A stretch of 64,000 bases of DNA from Cymodocea nodosa (lineage: Eukaryota > Streptophyta > Magnoliopsida > Alismatales > Cymodoceaceae), in NCBI GenBank assembly GCA_036874045.1, contig CM072335.1:6344001-6408000 (forward strand), given 5' to 3'. Shown here piece by piece: positions 45,911 through 55,733 of the stretch. Within the stretch, counting starts at the first letter, position 1; each line of letters begins with the position of its first letter. A program made the translations under genes and the position numbers. Under the pieces are notes generated by a model. It did no database searches. It saw only the letters and a list, made by a program, of their open reading frames with translations, and was not told where the DNA came from.

Positions 45911-47459
45911 ATCATACTGAAATTAAAGCTTTTGGTACCTAAATCTTCTTAGGTCCAGTAGAGTTAGTCCTTAAAACATTAAATCTATTGCCTCTTGGCA
46001 GCCACATATGACCTGATCTTCGTTTAATGGCAAACACAGTGGTGCCATCTCTATAAGATCGAATCACTCCACCACAATAAGGTATTTCCTATGGTGTAGC
46101 ATACCCTAGGCTATATTTATTCCCATTTGATCGTTGAGATCCTATTATTTTATTTAATCCTTTTTGTCCTTGAGTAAATTTACATATAGTATCTTTCAAA
46201 TCTGATATAGTAGTTAATAGATTTTTATTTTCATCTTTTAATTCACAGTTATCACAACTATACTTATCTAAATTTGATTTTAGATTTCTATTTTCAACTA
46301 TAGTCGATTCTAATTTAGCAAATGAATTTTCTAAGCAATGATTTAATCTTTTAATTTCTTTCTTAAAATCTCTACACTTTACATATAAATTATCTACAGT
46401 AGATAGAATACTGTTTATGTCTAACTCATCATGCTCATTTTCTGAACTAGAGGATGTAGAGCATACCTCTTGTGCTGCAAAACAAACATTTGCTACTGAT
46501 TCTTCTTCAGAATCTGATGAACAGCTTGAAGAGCTACTGTCATCCCACGTAGCTTTGAGAGCCATCTTCTTTTTGTCCTTCAATCTCTTCTTCTTATCTC
46601 CTTGATCCTCTTCTATCTGAAATGGACAGAAGGTCTGTATGTGCCCCTGCCTTTTACATTTGAAACATGTAGGGACCGTTCTTTTAGAAGAGCTGGACTT
46701 ATTCTTTTTCTTCATAAACTTTCTGAAGTTCCTTGCCAACAACATGATCTCATCATCGTCTGAGGTTAGAGCTTCCTCTGTAGATGGAAATGCCATTTCC
46801 TTTTTCTTTTCAGCTTTCTTTTCAACAGCTCCTTGCTCTTTCCAGTCCTTCATTTGAGCTTCGTGGGCTAGAAGATTACCCAACAGTTCTTCAACTGTGT
46901 AATTGTTGAGATCCTTGGAATCTTGAATAGATGTGGACTTCTGTTTCCACTCAACAGTTAAGCTCCTCAGGATCTTCTATACTTGTTCACGTGCAGAGAA
47001 CTCCTTTCCCAAGCCTTTCAGACTGTTAATGATTTCAGTAAATCTAGAAAACATTTCAGTTATGTTTTCATTATCATTCATTTTAAACAGTTCTAGTTTT
47101 CTCAAAAGAATACTGATTTTTGTATCCTTGACTTGACTTGTACCTTCATGAGTAACTTGAAGGATTTTCCAAGCCTCATGAGCAGACTTACAAGCAGATA
47201 CCTTATTATATTGATCAGCAGTTAGTGTATAATATATGGCATTCAACCCTCTAGTATCCAACTAGATGATTTTCTCATCCTCCTCAAACCAGTTCGTAAC
47301 ATCACTGGTTGGAAGTGTAGTTCCAAGAACAACAGTCTTCCAGAGTTTAACATCTGAACTCCTAAGGAAGCACTCCATTCTATTCTTCCAATAGTTATAA
47401 TTGGAACCCTCGAATAGAGGAGGTCTGTGGATGTTTTGTCCCTCAGCAAATTGAGCCAT
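45911..47459 (-). pseudogene. gag: Copia gag, element D
   Basis: The start MAQFAEGQNIHRPPLFEG is at 47459, about 50 bases after the primer site. The capsid UBN2-like part (47459-46977) is followed by a basic region and a zinc knuckle (CFKCKRQGHIQTFC), a Ser-rich acidic stretch and coiled-coil-like heptads. The frame reaches a stop at 46089, with recognisable coding to about 45930 (VIRSYRDGTTVFAIKRRSG). Stops at 47262, 46977 and 46089. It is nearly the same protein as copia C gag. Confidence 0.85.
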
Positions 47460-47494
47460 TAATCCAGATGGTTAAATCTTATGAAGGATTAACC

Positions 47495-47510
47495 TTGCTC
47501 TAATACCAAT
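47495..47510 (-). other. Primer binding site, initiator-Met type (copia D)
   Basis: The minus strand reads ATTGGTATTAGAGCAAGG directly after the 5' LTR end, one change from the TGGTATCAGAGC core. Confidence 0.8.
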
Positions 47511-49178
47511 TGTTAGGATCGATAGACTCACCAAAGGGGGGGTGAATGGTGAAAGTGTGTAGTTTTAAAATTCTTTTGATGTTGAATCGAATGATTCAAC
47601 AGAAATGTAATGAACTGAAACTAAGAGAATGCAAATCAACAAAGATAAGAAACACACAACAAATTTTTTAGGTGGTTCACCAATTTGGCTAGTCCACCCC
47701 CAAGATTCACTTGGGCTTCACTAAGTGTTTCAACACTTACACACTTGCTTTCAGGTCAAAGCAAGAACCAACTACACAGAAGTTTTCAAGTAAAAACTTC
47801 AGAAAACCAACTTCTAAAGTTTTCAGGTCGAAACTCAAACCAACACTGTATGTAGCTTTCAGGTTGAAACAACGAACCAACCACTTTAATCCTTTAATCA
47901 GAGTTTTTGCGTACAAAGCTTTTTCTATAGTAAATCTTTGGAATATGCTTCATTGTTTGCAGACTTGAGTGTAAATGTAATTTGGAGTATAGCTCTCTGT
48001 ATCTCCGTTGTCTGTATTTTGTATATATACCTGATATGTACAACAATCATATTTTCCTCCAACGGATGTATTCTACTGTACTTGATTAGCCTCAAGTCCC
48101 AATACGACAAGTGACTGTTCAGAAAATCGTTTCAAGATATCTTACCGATTTTCCTGTTCTTTCGGATAGTTAGCTATGTAACTCTCCGAAGAGTTTCTGT
48201 AACTCACCGAAAGATCAATTAACCTTTACTACCAGGTAGGATTTCAGAATATTTAAATGTGACCTATCATCCAATCGGATACTTATAACTGTAACACACC
48301 GAACAGTTATATACTATGTTGGATAGTTTGTCTCTGTCAACTTTCCGATTGCTTTAATTTAGCATGTGCATAAAGGGCTGACTTATGTTCAAAAGGTTAT
48401 CCCTGTAACTCACCGAAATGCTTCAGGATTTCGGACAGTTATTTTTCTAACTCTTCGAAAACTTATTTGAGCCACTCTTTGGAATTCTGCACGTGGAAAA
48501 TTCAATGACTTAAGTTTCAGATGGTTAAATTGTAACTCACCGAAACTCTTTTGAAATTTCGAATAATTATCTTTCTAACTCTCCGAAAACCCATTTGAGC
48601 ATCTGTCTGGAATTCTGCACGTGGGAAATTTACTGACTTAAGTTTCGAATAGTTAAATTGTAACTCATCGAAACTCTCTTGAAATTTTGGATAGTTATCT
48701 AACTCTCCGATTTTCCCTTTTAAGCTTTCAACTGTTAGCTTTTCCATTTTGCATGTGCGTAATAAAATGACTTAAGTTCCGGAAAGTTATGCCTGTAACT
48801 TACCAAAAAATTAGAATAATTATCTAACTCTCCGAAAAGAAAACTCGGATAGTTATCTAACTCTCCGACAAGTCTTTTTAGTTTCCATTCTATATTTCTA
48901 CACGTGGTTTATTGAATGACTTAACTTTCGGATAGTTATACCTGTAACTCTCCGAAAAATCCTTTAAGCTTTCGGATAGTTAACTCCTTAACTATCCGAT
49001 CATTCAATCCCCTTAATTGTCTGATTAAATAACTCTCTGAAGGCTTTGTAAAATTCGGATAGTTATCCTTCTAACTATCCGATAGTCTTACTACTGTTTT
49101 GCTCTTCGGATACTTGAACCTGTAACTGTCCGATTTTGCTGTATCTTGAAAGTATTATCATCTGGAACCTTCTTGATC
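47511..49178 (-). repeat. Copia D 5' LTR (5'-truncated)
   Basis: Nearly the same as 40642 onwards, but it stops at TTCTTGATC where the 3' LTR continues for another 250 or so bases. TATA-like TATATATAC at 48022-48030 (minus). The palindrome array fills 48142-49135. Confidence 0.85.
48142..49135. repeat. Dense palindrome array in copia D 5' LTR
   Basis: The same TTTCGGATAGTTA / TAACTCTCCGAAA units as in the 3' LTR, with scattered differences such as TTTCGAATAATTA, so units decay independently in the two LTRs. Confidence 0.7.
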
Positions 49179-49595
49179 ATTCAATTTTTGATCAATTTTC
49201 ATTATGGTTTTTTCAGTTTTGTAAATGATATCAATTTTAGGTTCTAAATATGCTTCCTTATAGTTTAATTGGTTGACTTCTTGTTGTTGACACATAAATT
49301 GTTCCAGTTTGTCCATGTTTTGCTCTAAGCTATGCTCCAGTCTGTCATACCTATCCCAAACTTTCTTGTCTCTCAACATATTACACATTCTAAGCTGACC
49401 ATTAGTTGGGTAAACCATAGGATTCTCATACTCAACTCTATTATAGTGAAGATAATTCATTTGTTGTTCATGTGATCTAACCATCTGCAATCATCTCAGC
49501 TTCAATCAATCAGAAATGTCATGACCTTCCAAATTGCAAAATTCACATATGCTAACAACAAGTTTTAGAAATCTTTGAGCATAAGCATATGTCAT
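49179..49595 (-). pseudogene. gag: Gag zinc-knuckle half, N-terminal piece (E2)
   Basis: The start MTYAYAQRF at 49595 is about 85 bases after the primer site, as in G1 and G2. The zinc knuckle keeps its first two Cys and His (CEFCNLEGHDISD), though a stop replaces the codon at the last Cys. Coiled-coil-like DRYDRLEHSLEQNMDKLEQF follows. It ends at the copia D junction inside KIDQKLN. The intact CxxC supports reading this as a true CCHC nucleocapsid motif. Confidence 0.75.
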
Positions 49596-49680
49596 ATTCT
49601 CAATTATAGAAGAAAACACACACACTCCTCTTGCTATTAAAACAAAATAACACTCATAGTTGTTTAGCTTCTCAATCTCT

Positions 49681-49700
49681 CCCCAGCAACGACGCTAGAA
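49681..49700 (-). other. Primer binding site, tRNA-Asp type (E2)
   Basis: The minus strand reads TAGCGTCGTTGCTGGGGA a few bases after the 5' LTR, a decayed TGGCGCCGTTGCCGGGGA. Confidence 0.75.
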
Positions 49701-49706
49701 AACTTT

Positions 49707-51671
49707 TATTGATGTGAAAGATTAGATCTTAAACTTGTTTACTTTGTCTTTATGCTTAAATCAATAATTACTTTTAGAAGTAAACTAACAACCTTTCACA
49801 CAAATTAGATATTAATTCTAATTTTTATTTTAACTGCAAGTGCATAGTGTATATTGTATTTATGTGCAAGTACAAGTCGATCCCATAGAGAGATGGAGTA
49901 AGAATTGTGTAATGTTCTGATTTTTATATTGGAGTTTATGTGTTTAGTAAAGCACTCCGTTGAGTTACAATTAACATAATGGACCTAGTTCATGGAGTTA
50001 TGGTTAACTCAACGGACTAACCTCGTGGACTTAACTCCACGAGCCTATCTTTCCAGTTTAATACTGCTATTTATGAAGGAATTCGGCCAACCATTGGGTG
50101 GTTCCACAAATTGTAAATAACATCAATTAAGCTCTTTAATGCTAGTTAAGAGTAGATTTATCATTAAGCAACACTAACATTCAAATATTTCAAACAGTAA
50201 CCATTAAAATCTTTAAGTATCTGGAACAAAACAATTTCAGTAAACTGTAAAAACTATTATCTATTTTCTGAATCAATCAAACATAAAACATTCACAATAC
50301 TAACAATGATAACATTAATCACGATACGAAACAAACAATACAACACTTACATACTAAATGTACACATAGATAAGTTGTTGTTTTTGGTATTTTTGTTTTG
50401 ATATGTTCCTAAAGATGAACGAAAGGTGAAATGTAAAAATCTCTATCGATAGTAAAACTTTTGTCACTACATGCGACGCGATTACACCATTGAAAACTTA
50501 ATCACTTACAATCCTGTCTCCTCTCCCTATAGAATCATGAGTCCAAAATTGCAAGATGATCTCCTCCTCAACGTACTAGCATCAACCCGAAACCAAGGCT
50601 AGAAGCTTTACAATCTCCTGAGATATGAATCGGTGCTTGGTGAAAATGGCTTCCCTTCCCATGATGCGATCACTCCTCACATTGGTTGTCATGCACCGTG
50701 TTTGGCTCGTAATTGACCTAACATCAAGAAAGTATCCTCACAGACCTTTGATGGTTGGTGATTATGGTGGTGGTGTGGAGCTTCAGGGAACTTCCGGCAT
50801 TGCCTATAGTTAGCATGGTTCTCCAACACACTCTACACACACTTTTTCTTCGACTTTTATATTTCTTACAATAGTAACTGCTCCCGCTTAAATGATCGGT
50901 TAAATTTCCTTCATTCATATCAACGATGGTGATTTCTTCTTTCTTCCACGAGTGAATTCCTGCGTGATACATGCAATCGTGGTTTTCCTTCAAATGTCCT
51001 GTTTCTGTAACTACTACAGTGGAATATTAGAAAATAAAAGGTCCGTGGAGTTACAGATAACTCAACGGACTTCCTTCGTTGATTTAACTATAAAACACGT
51101 GCAATAAAGAAATAAGCTGCTAACATAACGTGTTACCTTAGTGTGTATTCATGTAGCCCAACACGTATAGTTATGCTAACTTAACGAGTTAAACATGTGC
51201 ATCTCACGTGATCTACTAAAGTATTTAAATTCAACACGTACATAATTCTAACTTAACAAGTTAAGATATTTCAGACACTTATGAACTTAACTATCCGATG
51301 GCTAGATGCATTTCGGATAGTTAACTGATAACTTACCAAAAATCCACTTAAGTCATGCATTACGATTTCAACACGTGTACTTCAGGAAATAATAGCATAT
51401 TCTTTAAAACATAATTGTCCGATACATTAAACATAACTCTCCGAAATAATAGAAAATTCAGATACTTAAGAATTTCACAGCTCGTAATTTTACTAATAGT
51501 TTAGAAATGTACTAAATTAACATTAATTCCCTAAACTTATGCAGATTCTTTCATTAAAGCATATAACAGTGCAATTATAACATAATGGCTTAATTCTCAT
51601 ATGATAAGCTAAATATTATGCAATTAACCATCATTTAATCGTTAATATTATGCACTTTTTCATTCTAAACA
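49707..51671 (-). repeat. E2 5' LTR (minus)
   Basis: On the minus strand TGTTTAGAATG (51671) to ATCAATAAA (49707), about 1965 bases, near-identical to the 3' LTR. TATAAAAG at 50861-50854 (minus). U3 palindromes at about 51460-51040, including the pair GTTGATTTAACTAT / CCGTTGAGTTATC and ATCCGATGGCTAGATGCATT. Confidence 0.85.
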
Positions 51672-51676
51672 CTAAC
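51672..51676. repeat. Target site duplication of E2, right copy (CTAAC)
   Basis: CTAAC after the E2 5' LTR repeats 22684-22688, and G1's capsid Gag continues from here. Confidence 0.9.
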
Positions 51677-52684
51677 CTTTCTTTAAAAGAGAACAACGAT
51701 ATGGCTGCTCTAGTAGAGAAACCATTAGGGGAAATTCTGTATCTTGAATTAGTTGATGAGCCTTCATGTATTCGATTGCCAAACTTTGAGGGAGATAGGT
51801 TTGAATTGAAATCTAATTATATTAATCAATTGCCACATTTTCATGGATTAGAAAGAGAGGATGCCTATTATTTCCTTAGAGAATTTAACGAAGTTTGTCA
51901 AATAATGAAAATGCCAAACATAAGTATAGATGCTATTAAACTTAGATATATCCCTTTTGCTTTAAAAGACACAACTAAGAGATGATTATATACTCTATCG
52001 TCTGATTCAATTTCTACATAGACTGAATTTTGCTCTATTTTTCTGGAAAAATATTATCCAACACATCAAACGATTAAAAAGAAAAAGGAAATATTAATGT
52101 GTAGCCAAAAACAGGGAGAATCATTCTGGAAATATTTTGAAAGATTTAAAGATTTACTAACTCAATGTCCACATCTTGCAATGAGTAAAGCACAATTAAT
52201 AGGTATAATTTATGAAGGCATAGATGCTTCAACAAAATCGTTATTAGAATATACTTATCAGAATGGATTTTTAAAACTTTGTAGTGAAGAAGTATGGGCA
52301 TATTTAGAAAACTTTGCAAAAAGAACTACACAATGGGAAAACTCGGCTGAAGCTATTACAGATAAAAGAATATTGCCAAGGGGAATGCATGAAATAAATT
52401 CAAGTACTATACTTGAAGTTAAATTAACTGAATTAACAAAGAAAATAGAAGAGTTATCATTAAATCAAAAGCTAACAGAAAAGAATGCAAACGTTAATGA
52501 TTTCGATATTATTTATGCTAGAAACCAGAAAGACAACTTTGGAAATTCTTATAACCCTAATTGGAGAAATCACCCGAATTTATCTTGGAGAAATAACAAT
52601 TTCCAGGAAGGAGAAAATATAAATGACAAAAATATAAGTTATGAAGCTTTAATTGAACAAGGTTCAGAATAGAAAAATTAGAAA
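51677..52684 (+). pseudogene. gag: Gag capsid half, main piece (G1), cut by G2
   Basis: It resumes the frame begun at 22557. The capsid domain (NYINQLPHFHGLEREDAYYF; KLRYIPFALKD; ESFWKYFERFKDLLTQCPH; AQLIGIIYEGIDASTKSLLE) and the NPNWRNHPNLSWRNNNF block are in one frame with two stops (51983 and 52019). A one-base loss at about 52665 ends it at EQGSE. G2's LTR starts at 52690 after the probable TSD AGACA. This is the best-preserved capsid part of the three. Confidence 0.85.
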
Positions 52685-52689
52685 AGACA

Positions 52690-54685
52690 TGTTTAGAATG
52701 AAAAAGTGCATAATATTAATGGTTAAATGATGGTTAATTGCATAATATTTAGCTTATCATATGAGAATTAAGCCATTATGTTATAATTGCACTATTATAT
52801 ACTTTAATGAAGGAATCTACATAATTTCAGGGAATTAATGTTAATTTAGTACATTTCTAAACTATCAGTAAATTGCAGGCTATGAAATTCTTAAGTATCC
52901 GAATTTTCTGTTATTTCAAAGGGTTATATTGCATGTACCGGACAGTTATGTTTTTAACGATAGAAGAATATTTTATTAGTTCCTAGAGTACACGTGTTGA
53001 AACCATAATACATGACTTAAGTGGATTTTCAGTAAGTTATCTGTTAACTATCGGAAATGCATTTGGGCATCGAATAGTTAGGTTCTTAAGTGTTCAAAAT
53101 ATCTGAACTTGTAAAGTTAGAATTATGCACGTGTTGAATTTAAATGCTTTAGTATATCACGTAAGATGCACATGATTAACTCATTAAGTTAGCATAACTG
53201 TATGCGTTGAGTTACATGAATATACACTAAGGTAACGTGTTATGTTAGCAGCTTATTTCTTTATTGCACGTGTTTTTTATAGTTAAATCAACAAAGTAAG
53301 TCCGTTGAGTTATCTGTAATTCCACAGACCATTTATTTTCTAATATGCCACTGTAGCGGTTACAGAAATAGGACATTCAAAGGAAAACTACGATTGCACG
53401 TATCACATAGGAATTCGCTCGTGGAAGGAAGAGGAAATCACTATTGTTGATATGAATGAAGGAAATCCAACCGATCATCTAAGCAAAAGTAGTTACTATT
53501 GAAGAAATATAAAAGAAGAGGAGAAAAAATGAAGAAAGTGTGGTTGATGATGGGTGGCAGTGTGTGTAGAGGTGGAGGACCGCACTAACTGCAGGCAGCG
53601 TCGGAAGTTCACTAAAGCATCCACACCATCACCAACAATTCACCAACATCACCATAATCACCAACCATCAGAGGTCTATGAGGATACTTTCCTGATGTCA
53701 GGTCAATTCTGAGCTAAATACGGTGCTTAACAACCACTATGAGGAGTGATCGCATCGCAAGAAGGGAAGCCATTTTCACCAAGCACCAACTCATATCTCA
53801 AGAGATCATAAAGCTTTTAGCCTTGGTTTCGGGTTGATGCCAGTATGTTGAAGAGGAGATCATCTTGCAATTCTAGACTTGCGATTCTATAGGGAGAGGA
53901 GGCAGGATTGTAAGTGATTAAGTTTTCAGTGTTGTAATCACGTCGCATGTAGTGACGAAAGTATTTACTGTCTATAGAGATTTTTACATTTCACCTTTCG
54001 CCCATTTTCTTAAACATATTAAAACAAAAATACCAAAAACAACTTATCTGTGTTTACATTTCGTATTTAAGAGTTGTATTATTTGTTTTGTATCGTGATT
54101 AATGTTATCATTGTTAGTATTGTGAGTATTTTATGTTCGTTTGATTCAGAAAATAGAAAATAGTTTTACAGTTTACTGAAATTGATTCGTTCTAGATACT
54201 TAAAGATTTTAATGGTTACTATTTGAAATATCTGAATGTTAGTGTTGCTTAATGATAAATCTAATATTAACTAGCATTAAAGAGCTTAATTGATGTTATT
54301 TACAATTTGTGGAACTGCCCAATGGTTGGCTGAATTCCTCTGTAAATAGTAGTATTAAACTGGAAAGATAAGCTCGTGGAGTTAACTCAAGTCCACAAGG
54401 ATAGTCTGTTGAGTTAGCCATAACTCAACGGAGTGCTTACTGAACACATAAATTTCATTATTAAAATCGGAACAGTACACAATTCTTACTTAATCTCTAT
54501 GTGATCGACTTGTACTTGCACATAAATACAATATACACTATGCACTTGCAATTAAAATACAAATTGGAATTAATATCTAATTTGTGTGAAAGTTTGTTAG
54601 ATTACTTCTAAAAGTAATTATTGATTTAAGCCTAAAGACAAATTAAACCATTTGTCTAATCTAACCTTTCAAAAACCAATAAACA
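52690..54685 (+). repeat. G2 5' LTR (plus)
   Basis: TGTTTAGAATG to CCAATAAACA, 1996 bases. TATAAAAG at 53508-53515. The U3 palindrome region at about 52890-53330 has both unit types (AACTATCGGAAATGC, GAATAGTTAGG and CCGTTGAGTTATCTG). Confidence 0.85.
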
Positions 54686-54692
54686 AGTTTTC

Positions 54693-54709
54693 TAGCACCG
54701 TTGCCGGGA
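54693..54709 (+). other. Primer binding site, tRNA-Asp type (G2)
   Basis: TAGCACCGTTGCCGGGA lies seven bases after the LTR, close to the Athila TGGCGCCGTTGCCGGGGA site. Confidence 0.8.
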
Positions 54710-54790
54710 TTAAGTAGCTAAGCAACTGTAAATGCTGTTTTGTTTTAATAGCAAGAGGAGTGTTATGTGTTTTCTTCTATAATTGAGAAT

Positions 54791-55733
54791 ATAGCATATG
54801 CTTATGCTCAAAGATTTCTGAAACCTATAGTTAGCATATGTGAATTCTATAATTTGGAAGGTCACGACATTTCTGATTGTTTGAAACTGAGACGATTGCA
54901 GATGGTTAAATCACATGAACAACAAATGAATTATCTTCACTATAATAGATCTGAGTATGAGAATCCTATGGTTTACCCAACTAATGGTCAGCTTAGAATC
55001 TGTAATATGTTGAGAGACAAGGAAGTTTAGGATAGGTATGACAGACTAGAGTGTAGCTTAGAGCAAAACATGGACAAACTAGAATAATTTATGTGTTAGC
55101 AACAAGAAGTCAACCAATTAAACTATAATGAAGCATATTCAGAACCTAAAATTGATATCATTTACGAAACTGAAAAAACCATAATGAAAATTGATCAAAA
55201 ATTGAATCCAATGAGATTGGATGATCTGGAAAGAAAACTAAAAGCATTAGATGAGTTTACAATGAAATTACAGGTTATGCAATAAGTAAACACAAATGAA
55301 AACTTTAATGTTATAGATCTGCATAATTTGCAAGACATACAAACAAAAGAAAATACCAATGTAATAGAATTTAAAGAATGCAATTTAAAACTAAAAATAG
55401 TTGAAGATCATAATCACGAAAATGATATACAAGAACATCAAGAAAGTAATGAAAATCTGGAAGATGTATGTATAACATTAAGATCTGGAACTAATATACC
55501 ATCAAGAATTTAAAACGTAAATAATATGAAGGTGGATAAGAACAAAAATCAAAATGATAATGAAAATGTAATATCTGAAAATATAGAAATCAATGAAGAA
55601 AAATCTGAATCTAAAAATGAGACTAAAAATGATCAAACTAATCAAATGAAAGGAAAAGAATCTTTTAAATCACAATCATTAGCACCCTATCCTAAAAGAT
55701 TACAACTAACATTTCCTAAAAAATAAGAAAAAT
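54791..55733 (+). pseudogene. gag: Gag zinc-knuckle half, G2
   Basis: The frame opens at 54767; the counterpart of the MAYAYAQ start has Ile for Met here. CCHC-like CEFYNLEGHDISDC is followed by Glu/Gln-rich coiled-coil-like sequence, VCITLRSGTNIPSRI (the Athila ITLRSG motif) and LAPYPKRLQ. In-frame stops at 55028, about 55085, 55096, 55285, 55511 and 55724. It continues in frame to protease. No capsid domain lies between the LTR and this part. Confidence 0.75.

Larger units (their letters stand above)
40642..49178 (-). mobile_element. Copia element D (minus), SIRE/Maximus-like, nearly complete
   Basis: On the minus strand: 5' LTR (49178 to 47511, its first 250 or so bases deleted), primer site, gag, PR-integrase-RT-RNase H in copia order, polypurine tract and 3' LTR (42432 to 40642). 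The LTRs are highly similar by eye. It sits inside the Gag half of E2; one target flank was removed by the deletion, so no TSD can be read. Long LTRs, a large gag and the polypurine form suggest SIRE/Maximus, which is a lineage guess. Confidence 0.85.
22689..51671 (-). mobile_element. Athila element E2 (minus), 29 kb with two nested copia elements
   Basis: This is the most complete Athila copy. On the minus strand: 5' LTR (51671 to 49707), primer site, zinc-knuckle Gag half (split by copia D), protease, RT-RNase H, integrase (cut by copia C), ORF2, spacer, capsid Gag, intron, F-box gene, 1.7 kb tail, polypurine tract, 3' LTR (24660 to 22689). Both outer ends carry CTAAC. It shows the unusual order in a single element bounded by its own LTRs. 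Confidence 0.9.
12637..52689 (+). mobile_element. Athila element G1 (plus), interrupted by E2 and G2
   Basis: G1 is inserted into E1 at 12637 (left flank ATGAT, 12632-12636). It runs: 5' LTR (with a nested solo LTR), primer site, zinc-knuckle Gag half, PR, RT-RNase H, truncated integrase, C-terminal ORF2, spacer, start of capsid Gag (to 22683). E2 is inserted there, and the capsid Gag resumes at 51677 and runs to 52684, where G2 interrupts it. The remainder of G1 (F-box, 3' LTR) must lie beyond the window. Deletions in RT and from integrase to ORF2 show that it is not autonomous. Confidence 0.8.

Noticed and set aside
41281-49135. Regularly spaced short repeats that could suggest a CRISPR array
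   Set aside because: Units are imperfect, unevenly spaced, in both orientations and confined to plant LTR U3 regions; no cas genes are present.
50724-50993. 89-codon sense ORF in both E2 LTRs (also 23713-23982)
   Set aside because: Kept in both because the two LTRs are near-identical; it is absent or broken in the other Athila LTRs here.
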